64,000 bases of DNA from Streptomyces sp. ADI95-17 (GCF_003846175.1 NZ_ML123052.1:222501-286500), one strand, 5' to 3'. Positions 23,224 to 31,954 are shown, counted from the first letter of the stretch. Translations and numbers: made by a program. The notes: generated from the letters alone by a model not told the origin.

Positions 23224-25544
23224 CCGCGGATCCGCGAGCGGCCGACCCCCGTACGGCCGTCCCGCTCGACCCCTCGCTCGCCCCGCCCGGCACCCGGGCC
23301 TTCCGGGACGCGGGCGGGATCCCCGCCGACCGATGGCGCGCCGACCAGGACGGCGAGACGCTCGTCCCCACCCACTGCTGTTTCTGCGGGGTGCAGTGCG
23401 GGATGTATCTGCGCGTCGACCGTGGCGGCAAGGTCTTCGGCGTCGAACCCCGCAACCACGACATCAACCGGATGCGGCTGTGCCCCAAGGGGATCAACGC
23501 GTACCAGCAGGTCAACCACCCCGACCGGCTCACCGCCCCGCTGATGCGCCGCTCCCGCGACGAGGAGTTCCGCGAGGTCTCCTGGGACGATGCGCTGGAC
23601 TTCACCGTCGCCGAGATCAGGCGCATCCAGCAGAGCCACGGGAACGACGCCTTCGGGCTGCTCGGCGGCGCCAGTCTTTTCTCCGAGAAGACCTATCTGG
23701 TCGGCAAATTCGCCCGGGTCGCGCTCAAGTCCCGGCACGTCGACTACAACGGCCGGCTCTGCATGGTCAGCGCCGCGGGCGCCAACAAACTCGCCTTCGG
23801 CATCGACCGGGCCGGCAACCCCTTCTCCGACATCCTGCTCACCGACTGCCTGCTGATCGCCGGCTCCAACGTCGGCGAATGCTTCCCCGTGATGACCCAG
23901 TACGTGTGGGGAGCCCGGGACCGCGGTGCGAGCCTGATCGTCGTCGACCCGAGGGAGACCGCGATCGCCCGCACGGCCGACATCCACGTCGCCCTCAAGC
24001 CCGGCACCGATTCGGCCTTCTTCAACTCCGTGCTGCACGTGGTCGTCGAGGAGGGGCTGACCGACGAGGCCTATCTCGCAGCCCACGCCACCGGCTGGGA
24101 GGAGGTGAAGGCCAAGGTGGCCGAGTATCCGCCGTACCGGGCCGCCGAGATCTGCGGCATCCCCGTCGAGCAGATCACCCAGGTCGCCCGGGCCTTCGCC
24201 CGCGCCCCCAAGGCCATGGCCTGGCACGCCCGAGGCATCGAGCACCACTCGCAGGGCGTCGAGAACTGCCTCAGCGTGATCAACCTCTGCACCGCCACCG
24301 GCCACATCGGCAGGCCCGGAGCCGGCTACGGCACCATCACCGGCCAGGGCAACGGGCAGGGCGGCCGTGAGCACGGGCAGAAATCCGACCTCCTGCCCGG
24401 CGGCCGCTCGATCATGAACGAGGAGCACCGCAGGCAGATCTGCGAGATCTGGGGCATCGAGGAGTCCGAACTCCCGCCCGCCGGCACCTCGATGATGGAA
24501 ATGGTCTGGCAGATGCAGCGCCGCGAGATCCGCGGCCTGATCGGCATCTGCAACAACCCCTTCGTCTCCCTCCCCAACTACAGGGTGGTCAAGGAGGGGT
24601 ACGACGCCACGGAATTCCACGCTCAATTCGACTTCTTCCTCTCCGAGACCGCTGCCAACGCACATGTCGTCTTTCCCGTCACCACCTGGGCCGAGGACGA
24701 AGGGGTGATGGCCAATGCCGAGGCCCGGGTGGTCAAGCACAACAAGGCCCAGGACCCGCCGCCCGGCGTACGGACCGACACCTGGGTGATGTGCGAACTC
24801 GCCAGGCGCCTCGGCGCGGGCGACAAATTCGCCTTCCCCGACTCCCGCGCCGTCTTCGACGAACTGCGGATCGCCTCCGCCGGCACCGTCAACGACTACT
24901 ACGGCATCACTTACGAACGGCTGGAGGAGACCGGCGGAATCGCCTGGCCCTGCCCCACCACCGACCACCCCGGCACCCCTCGGCTCTTCGAGGACGGCAG
25001 GACCTACCACCCGGACGGCAAGATCCATCTGCAGGTCGTCGAATGGCACCCGCCGATGGACCCGTACGACGACGAGCACCCCATGTCACTCACCACCGGG
25101 CGCACCGTCGCCCACTTCCTCTCCGGCAACCAGACCCGCCGTCTGGGCGCCCTCGTGGAACAGACCCCGCGCCCCTGGGCCGAGCTCCATCCCTCCCACG
25201 GCTTCCACAACGGCGAACCGGTCCGCGTCGTCACCCGGCGCGGCAGCGAGGTGTTCCCCGCACTGGTCACCGAGGCGATCCGCCCCGACACCGTCTTCAT
25301 CCCGTACCACTGGCCCGTCCCCACCGCGGCCAACGCCCTCACCATCGACGCCCTCGACCCCCGCTCCAAGATCCCCGAGTACAAGGTGTGTGCCTGCCGC
25401 ATCGAGCACGCCGACAAGATCGACGACGTCCCCGCACCGCCTGTCGCGCCCGGCCAGGTCAGTTACCCGGAGCCCCAGATCGCCCGGACCGACCCGCTGC
25501 CGCCCACGGCCCCCCAGGGGCGTGGCACCTCGGAGAGGAGCTGA
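23220..25544 (+). CDS. Molybdopterin oxidoreductase catalytic subunit (NarB/NasA-like)
   Basis: 774 residues from GTG 23220, overlapping the previous stop. N-terminal [4Fe-4S] motif HCCFCGVQC with ligands C53, C56, C60 and C88 (RLCPKG). The metal-ligand cysteine is C181 in GRLCMVSAAG; Cys followed by Met resembles assimilatory/periplasmic nitrate reductases rather than formate dehydrogenase (Cys/Sec-His). Molybdopterin dinucleotide motifs follow (IAGSNVGECFP, VVDPRETAIART, ITGQGNGQGGREHG, LTTGRTVAHFLSGNQTRR). There is no Tat signal, so it should face the cytoplasm. Substrate is unproven: nitrate is possible, but the Rieske partner is unusual for nitrate reductases. Confidence 0.85.
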   Translation: MTADPRAADPRTAVPLDPSLAPPGTRAFRDAGGIPADRWRADQDGETLVPTHCCFCGVQCGMYLRVDRGGKVFGVEPRNHDINRMRLCPKGINAYQQVNHPDRLTAPLMRRSRDEEFREVSWDDALDFTVAEIRRIQQSHGNDAFGLLGGASLFSEKTYLVGKFARVALKSRHVDYNGRLCMVSAAGANKLAFGIDRAGNPFSDILLTDCLLIAGSNVGECFPVMTQYVWGARDRGASLIVVDPRETAIARTADIHVALKPGTDSAFFNSVLHVVVEEGLTDEAYLAAHATGWEEVKAKVAEYPPYRAAEICGIPVEQITQVARAFARAPKAMAWHARGIEHHSQGVENCLSVINLCTATGHIGRPGAGYGTITGQGNGQGGREHGQKSDLLPGGRSIMNEEHRRQICEIWGIEESELPPAGTSMMEMVWQMQRREIRGLIGICNNPFVSLPNYRVVKEGYDATEFHAQFDFFLSETAANAHVVFPVTTWAEDEGVMANAEARVVKHNKAQDPPPGVRTDTWVMCELARRLGAGDKFAFPDSRAVFDELRIASAGTVNDYYGITYERLEETGGIAWPCPTTDHPGTPRLFEDGRTYHPDGKIHLQVVEWHPPMDPYDDEHPMSLTTGRTVAHFLSGNQTRRLGALVEQTPRPWAELHPSHGFHNGEPVRVVTRRGSEVFPALVTEAIRPDTVFIPYHWPVPTAANALTIDALDPRSKIPEYKVCACRIEHADKIDDVPAPPVAPGQVSYPEPQIARTDPLPPTAPQGRGTSERS

Positions 25545-25551
25545 CCGTCCC

Positions 25552-26154
25552 ATGATGGGCAGAACGATCTTCATCGACCCGGGGCGCTGCATCGGCTGCC
25601 AGGCCTGCGTCTCCGCCTGCCGGGAATGCGACTCGCACCGCGGCAAGTCGATGATCCACCTCGACTACACCGACGAGGGCCGGTCCGTGGCCTCCCTCCC
25701 CACTGTCTGCATGCACTGCGAGGACCCGGTCGCCCCGTGCGCCGAGGTCTGTCCCGCCGACGCGATCCTGGTGACCGCCGACGGTGTGGTGCAGCAGGCC
25801 GACACCACCCGCTGCATCGGCTGCGCCAACTGCGTCAATGCCTGCCCCTTCGGCGTCCCGAAGATCGATCTCCAGGCGAAGCTGCAGATGAAATGCAACC
25901 TCTGCTACGACCGCACCGCCTACGGACTCGCCCCCATGTGCGCGACCGTCTGCCCGACCGGGGCGCTGTTCTACGGGACCGTCGAGGAGCTCCAGGCGGA
26001 GCGCCCCGGCGTCCAGGTCGCCGACATCTTCAGCTTCGGCCGGAGCGAGGTGCGCACCGGCGTGGCCATGGTCGTCCCCGCCGACCGGATGCAGTGGCCG
26101 GTCCCCGGAGGCCTTCCCGTCGTCGAGATCAACGGGAAGGACGTCCGCCGATGA
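25552..26154 (+). CDS. Four-cluster ferredoxin-type electron transfer subunit (HybA/NrfC/DmsB-like)
   Basis: 200 residues from ATG 25552 (second ATG at 25555). Sixteen cysteines form four [4Fe-4S] groups: CIGCQACVSACREC near 12-25, CMHCEDPVAPCAEVCP near 57, CIGCANCVNACPFG near 91, and CNLCYDRTAYGLAPMCATVCP near 118. This wiring protein links a molybdoenzyme active site to a membrane cytochrome. It has no signal peptide and no membrane anchor. Starts 7 bases after the catalytic gene and ends with ATGA overlap into the Rieske gene. Confidence 0.92.
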   Translation: MMGRTIFIDPGRCIGCQACVSACRECDSHRGKSMIHLDYTDEGRSVASLPTVCMHCEDPVAPCAEVCPADAILVTADGVVQQADTTRCIGCANCVNACPFGVPKIDLQAKLQMKCNLCYDRTAYGLAPMCATVCPTGALFYGTVEELQAERPGVQVADIFSFGRSEVRTGVAMVVPADRMQWPVPGGLPVVEINGKDVRR

Positions 26155-26864
26155 GCGTCACCGAACAGCCGCCCTCCGGCGATCCGCGCGAAGCCCTGCA
26201 CGACCGGATCGCTGCCGACTCCCTCACCACCCGGCGTGACTACCTCCGGATCGTGACGACCGTCTCCGGCGGGCTCGCCGTCGGCGGTCTCGGTGTGGCG
26301 GCGGGAATCCTGCCGCGCCACGGCGACCCCGACGACGACAGGACACCCTCGCCGAAGAGGATCGCCGCCCAGCTCCTGCCCGGTGAGTCCATCGCCTTCC
26401 ACTACCCGGACGAGGAGGACAAGGCGGTCGCCGTCCGGCTGGACGACGGCACCCTCGTCGGCTACTCCGCGATCTGTACCCATCTCGCCTGTGCCGTGCT
26501 CTGGCGCAAGGACCGGGGTTCCGAGGGCGAGCTGTACTGCCCCTGCCACGAAGGCGTCTTCGACGCCCGTACCGGAGAGGTCACCGCCGGGCCGCCGCCG
26601 CGTGCGCTGCCCAAGGTGGTGGTCATCGAACAGGCCGACGGCAGCATCTGGGCCATCGGTACGACGCGCTCGGGCGAGAGCGTCGAGCAGGGGCTGTGCC
26701 GCCGGTTCCGCGCCGACCGCCCGGACCTCGCCTCCCGCATCGGCTGCCCCGCCGTCGAGGGCGGCGGTGCGGAGGGACCCGTGGACGCTGAGCCGGGGAC
26801 TGCCATGACCGAGGCCATGACCGAGGCCAGGACCGAGGCCGAGACTACTGGCAGGCGGACATGA
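26151..26864 (+). CDS. Tat-type Rieske [2Fe-2S] protein
   Basis: 237 residues. Twin-arginine motif TTRRDYLRI (R28-R29) followed by the hydrophobic stretch VSGGLAVGGLGVAAGIL looks like a Tat anchor, as in bc1/b6f Rieske subunits. The Rieske ligands are C109/H111 (ICTHLAC) and C130/H133 (YCPCHEG), with C114/C132 placed for the stabilising disulfide. It would sit on the outer face of the membrane and take electrons from or to quinol. The C-terminus is a low-complexity MTEAMTEARTEAE repeat. Overlaps the genes on both sides by ATGA, so it is stoichiometrically coupled to the Mo complex. Confidence 0.9.
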   Translation: MSVTEQPPSGDPREALHDRIAADSLTTRRDYLRIVTTVSGGLAVGGLGVAAGILPRHGDPDDDRTPSPKRIAAQLLPGESIAFHYPDEEDKAVAVRLDDGTLVGYSAICTHLACAVLWRKDRGSEGELYCPCHEGVFDARTGEVTAGPPPRALPKVVVIEQADGSIWAIGTTRSGESVEQGLCRRFRADRPDLASRIGCPAVEGGGAEGPVDAEPGTAMTEAMTEARTEAETTGRRT

Positions 26865-27238
26865 GCGACGCCCCGCAGTACCGGAACCCGGAGCCCCCGG
26901 AGTACCACCCGGGAAGTGCTCGTCCCGAACTCAACCGGCCGGTCCACGAGCGCTATCCGCAGATCCGCGCCACAAGCGGCTACGGCGACCCCCGGGTCCG
27001 CCACACCGGCCCCGGGCCGGGGGCCGGTACCGACCAGGAGCCCGAGCGGTCCTCGAAACTGACGGCCCGGCTGGCCCTCGCCATGACGGTGGTCATCGGC
27101 CAGCTCTGGGGACTGACCGCCATCATCGACGCATGGATGGAGGGCAACACCGGTACGGCCTGGTGGGGTGCAGGCTTCCTGTGCCTGTCGTTCCTCGTCG
27201 TCCTCGGGCTGTGGCTGATCGACCCGAAGGACCGTTGA
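26861..27238 (+). CDS. Small two-helix membrane protein of the Mo/Rieske operon
   Basis: 125 residues from ATG 26861 (ATGA overlap with the Rieske stop). The first 65 residues are hydrophilic and Pro/Tyr-rich (YRNPEPPEYHPGSARPEL). Two hydrophobic helices follow at about 67-86 (TARLALAMTVVIGQLWGLTA) and 98-118 (AWWGAGFLCLSFLVVLGLWL). It resembles small uncharacterised subunits found beside similar molybdoenzyme operons in actinobacteria, possibly the DUF6755 family. Probable assembly or structural subunit; no ligand residues are evident. Confidence 0.75.
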   Translation: MSDAPQYRNPEPPEYHPGSARPELNRPVHERYPQIRATSGYGDPRVRHTGPGPGAGTDQEPERSSKLTARLALAMTVVIGQLWGLTAIIDAWMEGNTGTAWWGAGFLCLSFLVVLGLWLIDPKDR

Positions 27239-27259
27239 CCGCCGCCGTACCCTTGACGT

Positions 27260-27469
27260 ATGAGCACCGCCCCCGCCTCCGGCCCGCGCGATTCGAAGCC
27301 CTCCCGGCCGGACCGGCCGAAACCGAAACCGGCTCTGATCTTCGACGATCCGCTGGACCAGCAGTCCGCGGACGATACGGACCGGGGGTGGGGCGAGCGG
27401 GCCCCGGCCGGTGGCAGCGCCGCCGATCTGGCGCGCTTCCTCGACGAGAAGCCGCCCCACCACATCTGA
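27260..27469 (+). CDS. Small conserved hypothetical protein
   Basis: 69 residues from ATG 27260, 21 bases after the Mo-operon stop codon. Very polar and Pro/Lys-rich at the start (RPDRPKPKPALIFDDPLDQ), ending LARFLDEKPPHHI. Codon usage has the normal GC3 bias and the sequence looks like a conserved Streptomyces small protein; I recognise no domain. It may be the last gene of the molybdoenzyme operon or an independent gene. Function unknown. Confidence 0.6.
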   Translation: MSTAPASGPRDSKPSRPDRPKPKPALIFDDPLDQQSADDTDRGWGERAPAGGSAADLARFLDEKPPHHI

Positions 27470-27527
27470 TTCCCCGCCCCGTGGTGGTCCGGTGGCGCTG
27501 CCGCCGGTTCTTCCGCCGCGCTTCGCG

Positions 27528-28034
27528 CTACTCGTCGTGGCCACGGCCGGGGGTCTCGCCGGTCTCGCCCGCCGGGCCGCCGCGTTGCGAGACGAGTGCG
27601 TCGCGGATCTCCTTCAGTACCTCCAGCTCGCTCACCTCCAGCGTCTCCTGCACCCCTTCCTTCGCGGCCTGCATCGCCGCCCGCCTGGCCAGGTACTTGG
27701 CCATGGGCAGGACCATCAGGAAGTACACGACGGCTGCCGTGATCAGGAAGCTGAGGGTGGCGCTGAGCACCGAGCCCCACAGGATCCGGATGCCCTCGGT
27801 GGTCTCGCCCGTCTTCGGGTCCGTGACGCAGGGGCCCTTGAGGCAGGAGCTGTAGCTCTCCAGGTCCTTGGTGCCGAACGCGCCGACCAGCGGGTTGATG
27901 ACTCCCTTGACGATCGAGTTCACGATCTGGGTGAACGCGGCACCGATGACGACTGCGACCGCCAGATCGATCACGTTGCCGCGCATCAGGAAGGCTTTGA
28001 ACCCTTCCAGCAGACTGACCTTCTTCTCGCTCAC
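27528..28034 (-). CDS. mscL: Large-conductance mechanosensitive channel MscL
   Basis: 168 residues. N-terminal SLLEGFKAFLMRGNVIDLAVAVVIGAAF is the MscL signature (amphipathic S1 plus pore helix M1 with the constricting hydrophobic residues). The second helix is ATLSFLITAAVVYFLMVLPM near 92-112, with an extended periplasmic loop containing two cysteines (SSCLKGPC) that could form a disulfide, unlike E. coli MscL. C-terminal helical bundle ETLEVSELEVLKEIRDALV. It opens on hypo-osmotic shock as a safety valve. Single gene; convergent with the small protein gene. Confidence 0.94.
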   Translation of the reverse strand: MSEKKVSLLEGFKAFLMRGNVIDLAVAVVIGAAFTQIVNSIVKGVINPLVGAFGTKDLESYSSCLKGPCVTDPKTGETTEGIRILWGSVLSATLSFLITAAVVYFLMVLPMAKYLARRAAMQAAKEGVQETLEVSELEVLKEIRDALVSQRGGPAGETGETPGRGHDE

Positions 28035-28157
28035 AGGTGAGCCTTCCTTCGCGTGTGCTGTAGGCGGAGCAAACTCCTCCGCAACTTACGGCAGTACGCG
28101 TTGAAAACACCCGATTCTGGGGATTGGTCAGGTGACTTGATCGATCGTCAGTGCGAA

Positions 28158-28796
28158 TCAACATAGGGTCACCGCCAGTTGGGACGAGATGCCCGCGCCG
28201 GCCAGCGCGGTGGCCGTTTCCCGGGGGACGGCCAGCACGATCAGCGCACCGTCCTGCGTGGAGCCGTCGGAACCCTCGAAGCCCGCGGCGCCGTCCGCCG
28301 CGGTGTGCGGCACCTCCGCCACCCGCGCGCCCTTCGCCAGCACCCGGGCCCCGGCGCCGGTCCCTCCTCGGGCCTCCCCGGCAGTGATCACGTCGACATG
28401 GTCACCCGGCCGCAATAAGCGCACCGTCCCCGCATCCGCGATCCGGACCGGCGCGGACACCAACCGGCCCGGTCGCCGCGCCCGCTCCGGCGCCGCCCCT
28501 GCCGTATCACCGGCTCCCGCCCCGTACGCGGCATCGCCGCCCGCGCCCGTACCGCCACCGCCCAGCCCCGTGGCGGCGAGTGCTGCGGCCGTCAGGGCCA
28601 GCCCGGCCGCGAGAGCACGACGCTGCCGCCACAATGCCCGCTGCAGCCGGTGCCCACCGCCTCCGCGCACCCGCAGCGGTTCGAACGCGGGCACCCCGCA
28701 GGGCGGCGGCGCCGGCGACGGGGACGGCAACGGCGGGAATGACGTGGGAGGCGCGGACGATGCGGACGATGCGGACGATGCGGACGATGTAAGCAT
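28158..28796 (-). CDS. SAF-domain (RcpC/CpaB-like) membrane-anchored protein
   Basis: 212 residues from ATG 28796. Ser/Pro-rich start (LTSSASSASSASSAPP, produced by a 9-bp DNA repeat), then a positive cluster and one membrane helix ALAAGLALTAAALAATGLGG near 60-80, then a SAF-type beta domain: VSAPVRIADAGTVRLLRPGDHVDVI near 115-140. The domain is shared with Flp pilus assembly protein CpaB, but no tad/flp genes are nearby, so pilus function is doubtful here. It lies between mscL and the MTA phosphorylase gene on the same strand. Confidence 0.7.
   Translation of the reverse strand: MLTSSASSASSASSAPPTSFPPLPSPSPAPPPCGVPAFEPLRVRGGGGHRLQRALWRQRRALAAGLALTAAALAATGLGGGGTGAGGDAAYGAGAGDTAGAAPERARRPGRLVSAPVRIADAGTVRLLRPGDHVDVITAGEARGGTGAGARVLAKGARVAEVPHTAADGAAGFEGSDGSTQDGALIVLAVPRETATALAGAGISSQLAVTLC
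28753..28788 (+). repeat. Four tandem copies of the 9-mer GCGGACGAT
   Basis: Perfect fourfold repeat inside the 5' end of the SAF-domain gene, coding on the minus strand for SAS/ASS repeats just after the start codon. Such a repeat near the N-terminus can vary in copy number without breaking the frame. Confidence 0.9.
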
Positions 28797-28978
28797 GGTC
28801 GATACCACCTGCTGTGAGGAGTGCGTGGGGAGTTCCGGACGAACACCCCTCACGATCCACCGTCCGCGAGATTCCCGCCGAAGCCTGTGGACAGCCCCGG
28901 AGTTGTGGAAAAGTCCGTCACCCGCCCCGCGGCGCCCCGCCCCGCCCTGCGGCGCCCCGCCCCACGGCATCCGCCCCG

Positions 28979-29812
28979 CTAAGGCAGCTCGATCCCCGGC
29001 TTCAGCCCGTCCAGCGCGTGTGAGCACGGGCAGTCCCGGTCCGCCTCCGCCGGCAGCGCGGCCACCACGTCGAAGAGGACCGAGCGCAGCCGGCTCACGT
29101 TGGCCGCGAACACCTCCAGCACCTCCCCGTGCGAGACGCCGTCGCCGGCCTCCGCGCCCGCGTCCAGGTCCGTCACCAGGGTCATCGTCGTGTAGCACAG
29201 GCCCAGCTCACGGGCGAGGACGGCCTCCGGGTGACCGGTCATCCCGACCACCGACCAGCCCATCGCCGCATGCCAGCGCGACTCCGCCCGGGTCGAGAAG
29301 CGCGGCCCCTCGACGACCACCAGCGTCCCGCCGTCCACCGGATCCCAGTTCTCCGCGCGGGCCGCGGTCAGCGCCGCCCTGCGCCCCTCGGGGCAGTACG
29401 GATCGGCGAAGCCCAGGTGCAGGACGTTCGGCTCCGCCCCGTCGGCCCGGGTCTCCCCGTCGTAGTACGTCTGCGTCCGGGCCTTGGTGCGGTCCACCAA
29501 CTGGTCGGGGACGAGCAGGGTGCCCGGTCCGTACTCCGGACGCAGGCCGCCCACCGCGCACGGGCCGAGCACCTGACGTACGCCGACGGAGCGCAGCGCC
29601 CACATGTTGGCCCGGTAGTTGATGCGGTGCGGCGGCAGGTGGTGGCCGCGTCCGTGGCGGGGGAGGAAGGCGACCCGGCGGCCGCCCACCTCGCCGAGGA
29701 AGAGGGAGTCGCTCGGCGCTCCGTACGGGGTGTCCACGCGCACCTCCGTGACGTCCTCCAGGAAGGAGTACAAGCCCGAGCCGCCGATGACACCGATCTC
29801 TGCGTTCACCAT
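28979..29812 (-). CDS. S-methyl-5'-thioadenosine phosphorylase family protein
   Basis: 277 residues from ATG 29812. Phosphate and substrate motifs of the PNP/MTAP family: IGVIGGSGLY at 6-15, PRHGRGHHLPPHRINYRANMWA near 51-72, GGLRPEYGPGTLLVPDQLVDRT near 88-108, VVVEGPRFSTRAE near 175, and WSVVGMTGHPEAVLARELGLCY near 195. It cleaves MTA (or a related 5'-thionucleoside) with phosphate to adenine and methylthioribose-1-phosphate, recycling purine and methionine after polyamine synthesis. It has the GMTxxPE motif with H in place of the usual residue, so specificity (MTA, MTI or purine nucleosides) is open. Confidence 0.88.
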   Translation of the reverse strand: MVNAEIGVIGGSGLYSFLEDVTEVRVDTPYGAPSDSLFLGEVGGRRVAFLPRHGRGHHLPPHRINYRANMWALRSVGVRQVLGPCAVGGLRPEYGPGTLLVPDQLVDRTKARTQTYYDGETRADGAEPNVLHLGFADPYCPEGRRAALTAARAENWDPVDGGTLVVVEGPRFSTRAESRWHAAMGWSVVGMTGHPEAVLARELGLCYTTMTLVTDLDAGAEAGDGVSHGEVLEVFAANVSRLRSVLFDVVAALPAEADRDCPCSHALDGLKPGIELP

Positions 29813-29968
29813 GCGATCACAGTAGCGGCGCGCGAAAACGCCGGGATCCCCGCCCTGACACCGGCATCCCCGCTCCGGCACCCGCATCCCCGCATCCCCG
29901 GAGACGCCGGGAGCCCCGCCGAACGGATCGGCGGGGCTCCCGGTGGAAGTGCGGAAGTGCGGTTCGGC

Positions 29969-30331
29969 TCAGGCGGCCGATGTGCCGCTCGTCGAAGAAG
30001 CGGACGACGAGGACGACGTCGAGGAAGAAGAGGAGGCGGAGGACTTCGAGTCGGATCCCGTCGACGCCGACGACGTCGAAGACGACGAGGAATCGGACGA
30101 AGCGGAACCGGAAGCCTTCGCCGAGGACGAAGCCGACGTGCTGCTCGACGAGGAGCCGCGGCTGTCGTTCCGGTAGAAACCGGAACCCTTGAAGACGATG
30201 CCGACCGCCGAGAACACCTTCTTCAGGCGTCCATCGCAGCTCGGGCACACGGTGAGGGCGTCATCGGTGAACTTCTGCACCGCCTCGAGGCCCTCGCCAC
30301 ATTCGGTGCACTGGTACTGATAGGTCGGCAC
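29969..30331 (-). CDS. FmdB-family zinc ribbon protein with Ser-rich tail
   Basis: 120 residues from GTG 30331, behind GGAGGAG. The first 40 residues form the FmdB/CxxC_CXXC_SSSS zinc ribbon: PTYQYQCTECGEGLEAVQKF and VCPSCDGRLKK, followed by VGIVFKGSGFYRNDSR. Residues 60-120 are almost only Ser with Ala/Thr/Asp/Lys, probably disordered. FmdB was named from the Methylophilus formamidase operon; its function is unknown. A CIRCE element lies 10 bases upstream of the start, so HrcA and protein-folding stress should control it. Encoded in reverse orientation between MTAP and an MFS gene. Confidence 0.88.
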   Translation of the reverse strand: MPTYQYQCTECGEGLEAVQKFTDDALTVCPSCDGRLKKVFSAVGIVFKGSGFYRNDSRGSSSSSTSASSSAKASGSASSDSSSSSTSSASTGSDSKSSASSSSSTSSSSSASSTSGTSAA

Positions 30332-30340
30332 TTGCTCCTC

Positions 30341-30367
30341 CTGGCACTCTGACTCAATGAGTGCTAA
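30341..30367. promoter_or_regulatory. CIRCE element (HrcA operator) upstream of fmdB
   Basis: CTGGCACTC, 9-base spacer, GAGTGCTAA. The right arm is identical to the CIRCE consensus (TTAGCACTC-N9-GAGTGCTAA) and the left arm matches 7 of 9 positions. It is placed right before the fmdB ribosome-binding site (start 30331), as expected for repression. CIRCE normally controls groE and hrcA-dnaJ genes; no chaperone gene is nearby. Confidence 0.75.
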
Positions 30368-30397
30368 CGACGCTCCATACTGACGTATTCCGCAGCA

Positions 30398-31681
30398 TCA
30401 GTCCACCGTGACCGGCTTCCGGTGACCGATCCCACGTGCCACGGTCCGTCCAGGGGCGGCCGGCACGAGCCTGGAACGCAGCGAAACCAGGGTGATCAGC
30501 GCCAGTACGGTCCCCACGAGCGGCACCAGGAATCCGGTGGCGGCGCCGTGGGCGTCCGCGAGCTGTCCGGCCACCGTCACGGCCGCCGCCTGGCCGAGCG
30601 CGACCGAGCCGGTCAGCCAGGTGAACGCCTCGGTCCGGGCGGACGCCGGCACCAGCGCCTCGACCAGCGTGTAGCCGCTGATCAGGGCCGGGGCGATGGA
30701 GAGCCCGACCAGAAGTCCGAGCCCGGCCAGCAGCGGCACCGAATGCACCGCCCACAGTCCCGACGCGGTCACGGTGAGGGCCACGTACCCGACGATCAGC
30801 CGCCGTCGCGGCCCGCTCTTCCAGGCGATGGCACCGCAGGCGATCCCGGCCAGCATGTTGCCGGCCGCGAAGACGCCGTACAGCAGGCCGTTGGCTCCCG
30901 GGCGGCCGATCTCCTCGGCGAAGGCGGTCAGCGAGACCTGCATGCCGCCGAAGACCGCGCCGATCCCGAGGAAGGTCACCGCGAGCACTCGCACGCCCGG
31001 CACGGACAGGGCCGAGGCGTGCCGTCGGGAGGTGCCGGAATCGGCGTTGCGCACCGCGGGCTGGGTACGGTGCTGCGCGGCGAAGAGCAGCCCGCCGATC
31101 AGGGTCAGCGCGGCCTCCGTGATCAGACCGGCCGCCGGGTGCACGCCGGTGCACAGCGCCGTGGCGAGCACCGGGCCGATGACGAAGGTGAACTCGTCCG
31201 TCACCGATTCGAAGGCGGCCGCGGTGGACATCAGCGGCGAGGCCTCACGGCCCGGCGCCGCGCCGAGCACCGCAGCCCAGCGGGCCCGCACCATCGGCCC
31301 GACCTGCGGAACGGACGCACCCGTCGGCACGGCGGCGACGAACATCGCCCACAGGGGCGCGTCCGCCAGCGCCAGCGCCGTCAGCACCGAGACGGACGCC
31401 GCGTGCGCCAGGACGCCGGGCAGCAGCACGGCACGCTGGCCGAAGCGGTCGGCGAGCTTGCCGGTCTGCGGCGCGAACAGGGCCATGGAGACACCGGTCA
31501 CGGCGGCGACGGCGCCCGCGCTGCCGTACGAGCCGGTGGTGTGCTGGACCAGGAGCACGATGCCGATGGTCAGCATCGCGAAGGGCTGCCGTGCGGCGAA
31601 GCCCGGAAGAAGAAATGTCCACGCACCCGGGGTGCGCAGCAACTGCCCGTAACCGGGGCGGTCGGTGACCGTGGACGCCAC
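30398..31681 (-). CDS. MFS transporter
   Basis: 427 residues from GTG 31681. Twelve hydrophobic segments fit. Motif A-like loop GKLADRFGQRAVLLPG lies near 73-88. The pattern PTGASVPQVGPMVRARWAAVLG near 118 and the long central loop with RHASALSVPGV match a group of uncharacterised actinobacterial MFS exporters. Transported compound unknown. The gene starts divergently from no one; fmdB lies downstream on the same strand. Confidence 0.85.
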   Translation of the reverse strand: MASTVTDRPGYGQLLRTPGAWTFLLPGFAARQPFAMLTIGIVLLVQHTTGSYGSAGAVAAVTGVSMALFAPQTGKLADRFGQRAVLLPGVLAHAASVSVLTALALADAPLWAMFVAAVPTGASVPQVGPMVRARWAAVLGAAPGREASPLMSTAAAFESVTDEFTFVIGPVLATALCTGVHPAAGLITEAALTLIGGLLFAAQHRTQPAVRNADSGTSRRHASALSVPGVRVLAVTFLGIGAVFGGMQVSLTAFAEEIGRPGANGLLYGVFAAGNMLAGIACGAIAWKSGPRRRLIVGYVALTVTASGLWAVHSVPLLAGLGLLVGLSIAPALISGYTLVEALVPASARTEAFTWLTGSVALGQAAAVTVAGQLADAHGAATGFLVPLVGTVLALITLVSLRSRLVPAAPGRTVARGIGHRKPVTVD

Positions 31682-31954
31682 GGTCCATGCCTTTCTGCCG
31701 CCTGGTGGCCGAGCTCCCGCCGGACGGCCGGCACGGATGGGTGCGGGCTCGTTCGTGCGGGTGCTGCCGAGAGCTGTCCTCTTCGCGCGGAACTGCGGTA
31801 GATGCCGGGCGCTCAGCAGAGGCGGAGGACGCCACGACCGCCATACGGTCGCGCCAGCTCTGCATCAGGCAGAGTTGGTCGTTCGGGTTGGTCGATCGGG
31901 TCGAACGGCCCCACGACGGGGGTCGATCGGTCCCTTCATGATACAGGCAGGGGC

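Noticed and set aside
28753..28788. CRISPR-like repeat
   Set aside because: Four 9-base units without spacers, in frame inside a coding region.
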